Positions 10,462 through 20,490 of a stretch of 21,773 nt of DNA are shown here, piece after piece. Numbering within the stretch: position 1 is the first letter of the stretch; each line of letters opens with the position of its first letter. Source of the DNA: Fonticula alba (lineage: Eukaryota; Opisthokonta; Rotosphaerida; Fonticulaceae); NCBI RefSeq assembly GCF_000388065.1, contig NW_009242973.1, positions 2,958,723-2,980,495 of the forward strand, read 5' to 3'. Under the pieces are notes generated by a model, which searched no databases, had not been told where the DNA came from, and saw nothing but the letters and a program-made list of their open reading frames with translations. A program made the position numbers and the translations under genes.

Positions 10462-10500
<39 letters not shown>
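10429..10500 (+). repeat. CAG/CTG trinucleotide repeat
   Basis: Twelve uninterrupted CAG units (10465-10500) preceded by an interrupted CAG/CAA/CGG/GAG stretch from 10429. Read on the plus strand in the CAG frame it gives polyglutamine ended soon after by TGA. No recognisable protein surrounds it. On the minus strand it is a CTG array about 510 nt past the GLDC stop, just beyond the probable poly(A) signal. I treat it as intergenic. Confidence 0.85.
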
Positions 10501-10502
<2 letters not shown>

Positions 10503-10534
10503 CACGCGTCGATGAGAAAGTGTTCAAGTGTATT

Positions 10535-10540
10535 TTTAAT
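10535..10540 (-). terminator. possible poly(A) signal (ATTAAA) of GLDC
   Basis: The minus strand reads CACATTAAAAATAC here, containing the common variant hexamer ATTAAA 469 nt past the GLDC stop codon, inside the most A/T-rich patch of the intergenic region. No AATAAA was found on this strand between 11008 and 10500. Support is the hexamer and local composition only. Confidence 0.35.
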
Positions 10541-11008
10541 GTGCACACAACAATAGGAGACACCAAATACACGGAGATGTGTGGAAATGTGTGTGGAGGA
10601 CACCTCTCTAGGGTCATATTGGGGGGGGGGGAGGGGACATTGCCCAGAGCCCAGTGGCAGCGCCACGAACAGGCGACACTGGTCCTCTGCCGAAGGAGGA
10701 GGAGGGTGCGAGGGGGTGATTTCTCGCCGAGGCGCCGCCAGACTTTCCTTTCTCCCTTCTGGGCCCGCCCCCCGCATGCTGCGCGCACCGTGCGCGTCCG
10801 CATTCAGGGGACATAAAGGGAAAAGTAGAGGAGGTGGGGGAAACGCAGGCGCACCATCGTCACCGCCCCCCTCCCGTCCAGGGCCAACCACCTTTCCTCC
10901 AAGCCGAAACCCCCCCCTCCCCCCCCCCCCCTGTCGCCCTCTCACCAAGAGACAAGAGGGAGAGAAGGGGGGAGAGACAGAGAGACAGAGAGGAAGGGGA
11001 GAAGACCA

Positions 11009-12869
11009 TTAGGCCTCGCCGTAGCTCTCCATCGGGGGGCAGGTGCAGACAAGGTTCAGGTCACCGTAGGTGTCGTCAATGCGGGACGTGGTGGGCCAGA
11101 ACTTGTTGGTCTTGGTGGAGGAGGTGGGGAAGGCCGCGGTCTCACGAGAGTAGGACCGATCCCAAGTGTCGGAGGTGACCGTGGCCGCGGTGTGCGGCGC
11201 GCGCTTGAGAGCATTGTCGGTGCGGGAGACATCGCCACGCTCGATGGCAGCAATCTCCTCGCGGATGGCAATCAGAGCATCGCACAGGCGATCCAGCTCG
11301 GCCAGGGACTCGGACTCGGTCGGCTCGATCATGAGGGTGTTGACCACGGGCCAGGACATGGTGGGGCTGTGGAAGCCGTAGTCCTGCAGACGCTTGGCAA
11401 TGTCGATGGCCTCGATGCCGGAGGTCTCCTTGAGCGGGCGCGCATCGATGATGAACTCATGGGCGCACTTGCTGTTGTGGTTGCGGTAGAGGATGGAATA
11501 GTGGTCCTCCAGGCGCTTGGCCATGTAGTTGGCGTTGAGGATGGCGGTCTCGGTCGACTGGCGCAGGCCATTGGGACCCATCATGCGGATGTAGGCCCAG
11601 GGGATCGGCAGGATGCTGGCCGAGGAGTAGGGAGCCGAGGCCACCGGACCCGGGGACTTGGACCCGCCGAAGCCCGGAAGCAGCGGGTGATCCGGGAGGA
11701 AGGGCTGCAGGTGGGCCTTGACACCGATGGGACCCATGCCCGGGCCACCACCACCATGCGGGATGCAGAGGGTCTTGTGCAGGTTCAGGTGGACAACATC
11801 CGCGCCATAGTCACCCGGGCGGCAGATGCCCACCTGGGCATTCATGTTGGCGCCATCCAGGTAAACCTGGCCACCGTGACGATGGACAACCTGGCAAACA
11901 TCACGAATGCCAGCGTCGAAGACACCGAAGGTCGAAGGGTAGGTGACCATGATGCAGGAAAGGTTGTCCGCATGCTTGGCAGCCTTCTCGGCCAGGTCCT
12001 CCATATCCAGCTCGCCGGTGGCCGGCAGGCACTTGACCGGGACAACACGCATGCCGGCCATCATGGCCGAAGCGGGGTTGGTGCCGTGAGCCGACACCGG
12101 GATCAGGCACACATCACGATGGGCCTCGCCACGGGACTCGTGGTAGCCACGGATGGCCATCAAACCGGCGTACTCGCCGTTGGCGCCGGAGTTGGGCTGC
12201 AGGGACACGGCATCGAAGCCGGTGATCTCGGCCAGATCGGCCTCCAGCTCGCGGAAGAGGTTCTGGTAGCCCTTGGCCTGGGCCGGGGGGGCGAAGGGGT
12301 GGATGGAGTTGAAGCCGGGCATGGTGACCGGAACCATCTCCGAAGTGGCGTTCAGCTTCATGGTGCACGAGCCGAGAGGGATCATGGCATGGGTCAGGGA
12401 CAGGTCCTTGGCCTGGAGCCGGTGCAGGTAGCGCAGCATCTCGGTCTCCGAGTGGTAAGAGTTGAAGACCGGATGCTCGAGGAAGGGAGTGTTGCGAGTG
12501 AGCTTGCCCGAGGAGGAGGGGGTCATGTCGGCGAGGGAGCCAATGCCAGCGGCGGCGGCGGCCTTGTCCATGCACAGGTCCTCGCGGTCGGAGAAGAGCT
12601 GGGCCAGGTTGCGCAGGCGGCGCTTGGTGGTGGTCTCATCGAGAGACACCGAGACATGCTGCTCGTCGACCACGCGGATGTTGATGCGGGCGGCGTTGGC
12701 GGCCTCGGCCACAGCGGCGGCGGTGGTGCCATCGCGCAGACGAATGGTGATGGTGTCGAAGAAGCCATCGCCAGAGGTGGTCACGGTGTGGCCGGCCTCG
12801 GTGACAACATGAGCCAGGGTCTTGGCCAGGGCGTGGATGCGCTGGGCAATCTGGGTCAGGCCATCGGGG

Positions 12870-12904
<35 letters not shown>

Positions 12905-14137
12905 CAGAAGGGCCTGGGCGGTGCAAATGTTGGAGGTGGCACGCTCACGACGGATGTGCTGCTCACGGGTCTGCAGGGCCAGGCGGAGGGCGGGGTTGCC
13001 GTCGACGTCGCGCGACACACCGACCAGGCGGCCGGGCATGCGACGCTTGAGCTTGTCAGTGGTGGCGAAGAAGGCGGCGTGGGGGCCACCGAAACCGAGG
13101 GGAACACCGAAGCGCTGGGTAGAGCCAAGGCAAATGTCTGGCGCGAGTGGGCAAAGGGGTGGAAAGAGAGCGAGCGAGGGGGGGGGGGGGGCGGGCGGGG
13201 AGAGAGCGGGCGAAGCAGAAAGGCAAGGGTGGAGGGAGCGAGCGAGCGAAGAGGAGAGGAGCGTCAGAGAGGATGTGGCACATGAGGTACATGGGACATG
13301 GAGAAGCAGGGAAAGAGGAAAAGAAGGGGAAAAGAAGGCAAGTGAGTGGGAGAGGGGACGCACCGGCGCCAAACTCGCCCGGGGCCTTGAGCAGGGTGAG
13401 GGCCATGAGGTCGGAGGCGACGACGAAGAGGCCACCATGGTTCTTGACAGTGGTAGAGAAGCTCTCAAAGTCCTCGATGGTACCATCCATGGCCGGGTAC
13501 TGGACCAGGGCGCCACACAGGTCGTCGGCGATGGTGCTCATGTCGAAGGTACGGAAGTCACCGACGACGACGTTCACGTTGAAGGGAGCCGCACGGGTCT
13601 TGACAACGGCAATGGTCTGGGGGAAGGTGTTCTTGTCGATGAAGAAGGTCTTGCGACGCTGTGTCGGACACACAAAGGGCAGGAGGGGAGGGCGGATGGG
13701 AGGGGGGGAGGGACATTAGAGCGGATGGGAGGGAGGGGCGGGGGGGGAGATGCCGAGGTAGCGACAATCGGGAGAAGAATGGGGGGAGAGGGGGGGGAAA
13801 ATGGACGCACGCCGTTGGACTGGGCATGGGCCATCATCATGGCCTCAGCAGCGGCGGTACCCTCATCCAGGAGCGAGGCGTTGGCAATATCCATGCCGGT
13901 CAGGTCGGTGACCATGGTCTGGAAGTTGAGCAGCGACTCAAGGCGGCCCTGGGAGATCTCGGCCTGGTAGGGGGTGTACTGGGTGTACCAGCCGGGGTTC
14001 TCCATGATGTTGCGGAGGATCACCTGCGGGGTGAGGGTGTTGTAGTAGCCGAGGCCGATGTAGTTGTCGAAGATCTCGTTCTGGGAAGCATACTCCTTGG
14101 CGAGGGCGAGGAGCTCCGACTCGGTCATGGCCTTGGA
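11009..14137 (-). CDS. GLDC: glycine dehydrogenase (decarboxylating), P-protein of the glycine cleavage system; 5' exon(s) missing
   Basis: PLP enzyme that decarboxylates glycine and passes the aminomethyl group to lipoyl H-protein in mitochondria. Exons found (minus): 14137-13811, 13658-13364 and 13137-11009; 916 residues, phases consistent. Conserved blocks in order: SYIG-type motif (YIGLGYYN), [109 protein letters not shown], the PLP-lysine motif LNLHKT (Lys codon 11776-11774, residue 662 here) and the Gly-rich [12 protein letters not shown]. It is the fused single-chain form. About 80-110 N-terminal residues, including the targeting peptide and the RHIG region, are absent. Codon 14137 follows a CCACAG acceptor, so an exon should lie further upstream. 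None was recognised beyond the G tract. The Met at 14128-14126 could start only a truncated protein. Confidence 0.95.
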
Positions 14138-14446
<309 letters not shown>

Positions 14447-15374
14447 CACGGGCCCGGGGAAACACAGGCGGCTCGTCGAGCAAGCCCGTCGCAGGTCCTG
14501 CCTCTCATCGTTGGGCGCAAGCAGTGCGGCGCGGCGCGGGAGCCCGGGTCGCGGTTTCCCCCATCCCTAGGGTCAATAGTGGCTCGGCCCGGGAGGGGGC
14601 TAGCTCGCACGGGAGAGGGCCGTGGGGTTGGTCCGGGTGGCCGCAGCGTGGGCAGCAAGGCCGGGACGCCGGCCGTCATGGACACCAGACTACGTTAGGC
14701 AGCAGGGGCGGCGGAAAGTTAGCCCCGCCCGGCGGCCGCCCCTGTCCGGGGGAGGGGGGGAGGGCGGACTGAGGACGGGACTTGGGCGGCTCTCCACGTC
14801 CCGGGGCGCACCACATCCTGACGCCAGAAAAAAAAAACCACGGGCGAGGATGGTCTGACTACGGTGGCCTCGCGGATTCGCCCCCTCCCCCCCCCCAGTG
14901 CGAGGTGGGCGCAGGAGCACAATGAGTAGCGAGGGGGAGGGGGGCAGGGCAAAAGAAGCTGCCTCCTCGGCCGATGGAGCGCCGACCCCGCGACCGCGCT
15001 CCCTGCCGGCAAGGAGAAAGCGCGAAGGAAAAGCCCCTCCGGGTGCTCCTGCCCAAGTCGATCGTTGCGCTCGCGCCCGGCAACAAACGAGATCTCAGGG
15101 CTGGGTCCCCTCTCCCGGGGATGTGTGGGCGAGAGGGTGCAGGGGGAAGGGGGGGGGGGTCTTCCAAGCACAAAGATGGTACTTGGGACCTCGCGGCCAA
15201 GCCCGCCGAGGCTTTGTTGTGGGTTGAACCCACCATGCCGGCCGAGAGAGGGCGATTACCGGCCAGCCGCGATGTACGTTGTATTCCTTGGCACCCTGGT
15301 TAGTCGCCACACCGCCCGGTGCCCAGTCTTGCCCCCCCCCCCCCCTCCCTCCCCCGGCCTCCCCCGGCCTGCCC

Positions 15375-15438
15375 CGTCCTCTCGCCCTTTCGTCCTCTCG
15401 CCCTTTCGTCCTCTCGCCCTCTCGCCCTCTCGCCCTTT
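15375..15438. repeat. 16-bp minisatellite
   Basis: The unit CGTCCTCTCGCCCTTT occurs twice in perfect tandem (15375-15406), followed by a third partial copy and two shortened CTCGCCCT copies. It sits just after a C run and two copies of CCCCCGGCCT. No coding context. Confidence 0.8.
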
Positions 15439-15658
15439 CCCATCTCATCATCCGCAAGGAAAGGGCAGGATGGTCGATCAAGTTAGGACAAGTGCCAATG
15501 CATGGGTGCATCTGGCGAGGCAGGCAGGATTTCTGTGTGGGGCGGGGGGGGGGGGAGGCCAGCGCCGTGGGGTCCGCCGGGCCTTAATATCGATGAGTGA
15601 GGGGGCGGAAGAAGGACCGAGCGGGGGGGGGGCGGGGTCGCGCTTGCGTGTGGGGCGG

Positions 15659-15678
15659 CGTGTGCGCGCGCGCGCGCG
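15659..15678. repeat. alternating CG/TG tract
   Basis: Twenty nucleotides of strictly alternating pyrimidine and purine, mostly CG, the sequence type most prone to Z-DNA. A second tract of 17 nt lies at 19708-19724. No gene is attached to either. Confidence 0.7.
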
Positions 15679-17276
15679 AGAGGAGGGCCGACAGCAGACG
15701 CGCAAACCGCAGCCGGCAACACGTGTAAAGTAGGCCGCTTCTTTTATGTGGGCCCCCTTGTCTTGTGCGGTTGGGTGGGACCGCGAGAGCCCGCCGCAGC
15801 ATGCCCATTTCCCTCGACGCGGGTGGGGCCCTGCTGTTGCTTTTCGGGAGGAAACTTTGGAAAACGAAAGACAACTGCGAGGGGGCTGGAAATATTCCGA
15901 CAGTCGGCCCTGCTCGAACACCACCAAACAAACACGACCCAGTTACAGGTGTGCCTCTGCCAATGGAGTGACCAGGAAGCGGGACCGCCGAGGGGGGGGG
16001 GGGGGGGGCTGCGGGGGGGGGGCTGGGGGCGCGGGGGGGGGGGCGGGCGCGGGCGCGGCAAGGCGGAGCGCCGGCCGGTGCCTGTCGAGCTGCTTCCCCG
16101 TCCCCCCGGCTGCCTGGCCGCCGGGCTGCATCATCCGCGGCCTTCACGCGCGGCAGCCGGACCGAGCGATGCCCACTGGCGGGGGCCCCGCGGGGGGGGG
16201 GGGGGGTCGAGGGAGGGACCTGGGGCGCAGGTGGCCGGAAGTACTGCCGGGCGGAGGGGGCGAGGGAGCTCCAGATCCCTCTCATTCCGCAACTCTACGC
16301 TCCCACCGTCGGAGCGAGTGAGAGAAGGCGGTCGGGAGGAAGGCGGCCACTGAGGCCAGTGCCGGGGACCAACTAGCTGACATGCGGGGCCATGGCCCGA
16401 GATAATGGCGTTTTATCCGTGACCGCCCTGGGTGCTGATATATGGGTCCCGTGTGCATTGTGTCGCTGTGTCACACGGTGTTCAGGTGGTGGCCCGCGGG
16501 AGATGAATTCCGGGAACCGGGCAGTTCAAAGGGGGCCCCCGGTCCAACACGCCGCCCACTTCGGGCGACACGGGGGGGGGGGGGACTGCATGGGGCGGGG
16601 TGTCTGACTGTGAGAGTGAGTGTGTTCGGGGAGGGGAGGGGGGGGGGGGGCATCAAACGCCAGTCGCCTTGCCCGGAGAGATGGGTGCGCCACACAAGCA
16701 ATGTGGTGCTCTTCCAGGGAGCGGGGCCTGGAATGTATCTTCGGTAGACCGGACTTGCGACTCTTCTCGAGCCGGCCTGTGTGCGTGTGCTCCGTGTGCG
16801 TGTGCTCCCCCCCTCCCTACCGAGGCGGGGCCAGTGTCAACCCTGTTGCCAGTTGCGGAATGTCCAGGCCGCCCGCGCCACACGCCCGTCCCCCCCGACA
16901 CGTATCGGCCCCCGAATGTCATGTCCAGCCTTCGAGGCTGGGGTGCAAAGGGGCGGGCTGGCCTGGGAGTAATGCCGGCCGGGAGGATGGGGCACGCCGG
17001 CCGCTGGGCTCCCGGCGTGGGCTTGGGGCTGGCCCCTCCGAGAAAAGTGGCAAACACTCTGCGTTCCAGCAGACGCGTGCCGAGTTGTTGGCTCCTGCCT
17101 GTTCCCAGCGGACATCGCCCGGGAGGTATTCACGCCGTCTTTCCCCGTCCCCCCGCCCGCGCGCCCGCCCCCTGGCCCGGGCTTCCGGTGAATACCTTTA
17201 CACCATTCGAGGGCTCCGTCGGTAGTTGCCCTTGGGTGCCTCTCCGGGCACTCGGGTTGAGGCGGCGTGCGCATGC

Positions 17277-17278
<2 letters not shown>

Positions 17279-17358
<80 letters not shown>
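17279..17358 (+). repeat. 80-nt pure G run
   Basis: Eighty consecutive G on the plus strand with sharp edges (CTT before, CGTTCGGG after). It is the second longest homopolymer in the window and lies far from any recognised exon. True length is uncertain because such runs are hard to sequence and assemble. Confidence 0.85.
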
Positions 17359-18923
17359 CGTTCGGGTTGCAGGGGGCAGGCATGCCCCGGGAAGGCGGGC
17401 GCGGCCGGCCGGGGCGGGGGAGGCCCGGCGCTTTGGGAGGGTGGTGCTCCGGGGCCGACCGCCGGCGTCAAGCTCGGGACGGCCATCCCACTTCGCATGG
17501 ATGTCCACGAGAGGGGCGCATGTGGGGCGCCCTCGTGCGTTGGACCGCAAGAGGGGCACTGGAAGCAGGGCGACCGGGCGAGAGCCCCCCCCCCCCCCCC
17601 ATATGAGGGCCTCTCTCGGCGCCGGCCCGCGCGCAGGCGCCTCAACACGCGCGGCGCCCCGGCGGACATTGGCCATGTGCATTCCCTCCCCCGGGACCGT
17701 CCTCGCAGAGGGCCACCTGGCGGCGACCCGGCCGGGTGCAGGGGAAAGAGGCCCGGGGGAATATCAGCCTGGTGCATTCCCCCCCCCCGGTTGAACCCCC
17801 CGTCTGGACTCACAGCACGCCCGAGGGCGGGGCTCGGGGCCGGGCCGGCAGACAGGGCTCGAGCGGCATTCGAATCGCCTGGAAGGCGCCGCGAAGGGGA
17901 CAAAAGCCCGGCACTCCGGCGCGCGCCAGGCCGGCCGACATTCAAGCCGGCGAGCGGGCGGCCCCGGGCCATTCCCCCTGGGCGAGCTGCAAGCCCCTCG
18001 CCACGACAGGGCGCCGCGAAGGCCGCTCGGACCAGAAGGATCGAGACATCCCAATCCTCCCTTGGTCAGGGGAGAACACCGAAAGGAGGGGGGGGGGAAC
18101 GGGGGCGGGGCGGGGGCCCTCCGGGCTACAGTGAGGATGCCGCCAAAGGTGCCGACAAGCGACGCCCCGGGCGCGAGAGTCGGCATCGGCCTCCGACGGT
18201 CGGACAGGGCGGACCCGAGCAGGAGACGAACTGCCGCGTCTCGACCGTGTCAAATCCAGCCCGGATATGTGGACGGGCACGTTAGGAGACGCGGGGCATC
18301 TCCGGGCTCACGGGCCTGGGGCCCTCTCCTGTCTCCGGGAAGGTGCGCAAGCGCACGACGTATTCCCTCCTGGACGGGGACACACCCCCGCCATCATCCA
18401 CCCCCCCTCCCCCCCATTCAGGGGGCCGGCATATGTGCTCGCCGGTCGGCACCGGGCTCCGGCCCAGCCTCGGCGGGCGTGAGGGCGCCTCCTCGCGGGT
18501 GCCTTTGCTGATGCCACCGAAATCCAAGCCCGGGTGCTCCGGGGGAGGGAGTCGCGCCTGGAGGAAAGGACCTCAAGGCCTGCGACACATCGCACGACCC
18601 CTTTGGTGGTGTGCGGCCTCAATAAGGCGCAATAAAGGGCGAATATTAGAGTCGGGTTTTTCGGAGAACCGTCTGAATTATGGGCTGCGATCGAAATGGA
18701 CGGTCGGACGCAGGCCCCCACACCCGGCCGGGGACTCTCGCCCTGCCGGGCGGGGAGGCGCGGGTCAGGGGGGCGCCGGGAACGATGCGGTGCCTCGGGC
18801 TCTTGTTCGCTTCGCCTGGCTATTCCGGCGGCCCCCGGCCGCTCCCTGTGTATGGCCGCCGCCCAGGGGACGGTTCGGCGAGGTCCCGGCCGGCGAGAGG
18901 CGGGGCCCGCCGCGCCGGCAGCC

Positions 18924-18946
18924 CGGTGCCGGGCAGCCCGGCACCG
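18924..18946. repeat. perfect 23-nt palindrome
   Basis: CGGTGCCGGGC is followed by one A and then its exact reverse complement GCCCGGCACCG. An 11-bp stem with a 1-nt spacer would more likely be a two-fold protein binding site or cruciform than an RNA hairpin. Given the GC-rich background a chance origin is possible. Confidence 0.7.
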
Positions 18947-19707
18947 ACATTGTGGCGCCGCGAACGTGCGCATCTGAGCCCGCGGACACACCGACGGCGC
19001 GAACAGCTGGCTGAACGGGGCCTCCCGGGGGACGGGGCGGAGGGAAAGCGGGCTGGGCTGGTTCTTGTGGCGCAAGAGGACAGCCACCAATCAGGTGTAG
19101 ATGGCCGCGACGTGGGGCCTCTCCCCCGGTCCCACCGTCAGACAGGACTCCCGGACCCAAGTCCCACATGACGGACACACACAAACTTGCTTGCCCGGGG
19201 GTCGCTCCGGGGTCCTTGTGGCTGCCAGGGCGTTCCCCGAAAGTCAAAGTCCGCCTTCTGGAGCCGACCTTCGCGACGCTCACCGAGTCCGGCCGGAGCC
19301 GGGCCTGGCCGGACACAGGGGCCGCGCACCCGGCGGGTGTGCCCTGCGGCGGATAGGGGGCGTCGACCGACGGCCGGGCGGGGAATCCCCCTCTGCCGGG
19401 GGACATATCCCCATCGGCACTCTGCTCGGTCTTCGTGGCAGGGCGGGGGGCGAGGGGCTGCGGGGCCTGGCCTGCTGGCCGGTCGGGAAGGGGCCGGAGG
19501 GGACGTCAACCGCCTCAGCCCATCTCGCCCAGAGTCGTTGCCTAGGCGCGCCCCCTCCCCCCCCCCCCCCGGCATGCCCCCGGATGTGGGCTCCCGCCTC
19601 CTGGTCGTCCGGTTAGGGGGGGGGGGTGAACAAGGCGGGCGCGGCTGCCCCTGCCCAGGGCGTGCGGGCCTTTGCGCCAGCATGCACGCCTCCCCCGCGG
19701 GGACGCA

Positions 19708-19724
19708 GCGCGCGCGCGCGCGCG
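19708..19724. repeat. alternating GC tract
   Basis: Seventeen nucleotides of strictly alternating G and C, the longest pure GC alternation in the window, about 770 nt before the filamin-like start codon. It is a potential Z-DNA former. Confidence 0.7.
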
Positions 19725-20046
19725 GCTATAGGGGGCACACGGTGAGGGGGAACCCCTCGGCCCCCGCATCTGGGTGGTGGTGAGACAGACGGCGCCGCCG
19801 CTGTGTGTGCCCTGCTCTCGCCCCTCCCTCCCGGCATTCGTGTCGGGTGCCCTGCTCGGGCCGGGGGAGTGGGTCGGTAGGGGGGGGGGGGCGGGGCAGG
19901 CGAGGGGACAATGGGCCTCGGACGGGCTGGATCCGGGAGGTGTCGTCAGGAGGCCAGCGCGCCTCCGCCGTTGTCGGGTGACGAGCCCCGGCAGGGGGAG
20001 GGACGTGGGAGGCATTGTGCATTCGAACTTGTCCGTGCATGTGTCG

Positions 20047-20060
20047 ACACACACACACAC
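20047..20060. repeat. (AC)7 microsatellite
   Basis: Seven AC units follow a GTGTCGACAC palindrome, about 430 nt before the filamin-like start codon. This lies in the upstream or 5' UTR region of that gene, in the orientation opposite to the TG arrays of MCU and TOP1 relative to the plus strand, but CA on the sense strand in all three. Confidence 0.75.
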
Positions 20061-20137
20061 AAACACAGGGCGAGGGGCCGGCAGCTCCTGCCTCCACCCC
20101 TGAGGAGCCGCCCATGTAGCCCGCGCTCGGTGTCACT

Positions 20138-20210
20138 TAAAAGTCCGTCTCCCCGGACATCCATGGTGAAACCCCGTTACCTGCTCTTTGAAACTTGCTT
20201 GTGTGTGAGT
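20138..20210 (+). promoter_or_regulatory. possible promoter and 5' UTR exon of the filamin-like gene
   Basis: CACTTAAAAGTCC at about 20134-20146 is TATA-like in a very GC-rich setting. An ATG in good context at 20163 and a textbook-looking GTGAGT at about 20205 follow. TTTCTAAG about 22 nt before the coding ATG could be the acceptor of a 5' UTR intron. The ATG would then be an upstream start. All of this is inference; the GTGAGT does not match the GTRYGY pattern of the confirmed introns. Confidence 0.25.
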
Positions 20211-20228
20211 ACCGTCCCTCGCCTATTC

Positions 20229-20327
20229 GTTCTCTCCTCGTTCTCTCCTCGTTCCCTCCTCGCTTCCTCCTCGCTCCCCTCCTCCCTCCCCTCCTCGCTC
20301 CCCTCCTCGCTCCCCTCCTCGCTCCCC
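20229..20327 (+). repeat. degenerate 11-12-bp CT-rich tandem repeat
   Basis: Copies of TCTCTCCTCGT grade into TCCTCGCTCCCC, the last three copies being identical. The tract is pure pyrimidine plus G on the plus strand and is followed by more CT-rich sequence up to about 20430, ahead of the filamin-like start codon. It may be in the 5' UTR or a 5' UTR intron. Confidence 0.75.
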
Positions 20328-20490
20328 ACCATGATGCCTCCCCCGCCTCTCTGCCCCACTCGCCCTCACCGCCCTAACTTTCCGTGCCCGGTCTCCCTCT
20401 CCCTCTATCTCTCCCTCTCTCTCTCTCCGCCCCCCTCGCCGGCCATAGCTGTACACTCGTTTCTAAGGCGAATTCCCTTACCACTTCAAG

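Larger units (their letters stand above)
9017..11008. other. GLDC-TOP1 intergenic region
   Basis: About 2 kb that must contain the GLDC 3' UTR and the TOP1 promoter and 5' UTR. No protein family is recognised on either strand. Long frames here are Pro/Gly/Arg-rich and overlap antisense frames. Landmarks are a G run near 9490-9507, GGGGC repeats at 9948-9975, an A/T-rich patch at about 10515-10575, a CAG array and a purine-rich GA tract at about 10955-11000 next to the GLDC stop. The 100 nt before the TOP1 start are CT-rich on the transcribed strand, which is compatible with a 5' UTR. Confidence 0.5.
14447..20490. other. 6-kb GC-rich region without recognisable genes
   Basis: This region must hold the missing GLDC 5' exon(s) and promoter, if they are here, and the promoter of the filamin-like gene. 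Open frames up to about 560 codons exist on both strands, but they are Pro/Gly/Arg/Ala-rich, run through homopolymers and match no family I know. I saw no tRNA, rRNA or transposon signature. G runs on the plus strand (about 15990-16010, 16191-16206, 17279-17358) mix with C runs (about 15331-15346, 17585-17600, 19553-19571), unlike the one-sided polarity in introns. A locally A/T-richer patch with AATAAA lies at about 18615-18685. Confidence 0.5.

Noticed and set aside
10131-10556. Plus-strand frame reading the CAG array as polyalanine
   Set aside because: Three frames and the opposite strand are all open across the array. There is no recognisable protein sequence on either side.
11192-13285. 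Plus-strand open frame of 697 codons
   Set aside because: It is the antisense shadow of the GLDC exons. The minus strand gives a full P-protein match, and the plus frame is Gly/His/Val-rich with no family.
15217-15235. GTGGGTTGAACCCAC, resembling a tRNA T-arm
   Set aside because: The loop between the stems is 5 nt, not 7, and no D-arm, anticodon arm or acceptor stem could be placed around it.
16600-18285. Plus-strand open frame of 561 codons
   Set aside because: It reads straight through the 80-nt G run as polyglycine, is Gly/Pro/Arg/Ala-rich throughout, and matches no known domain. Stop codons are rare at this GC content.
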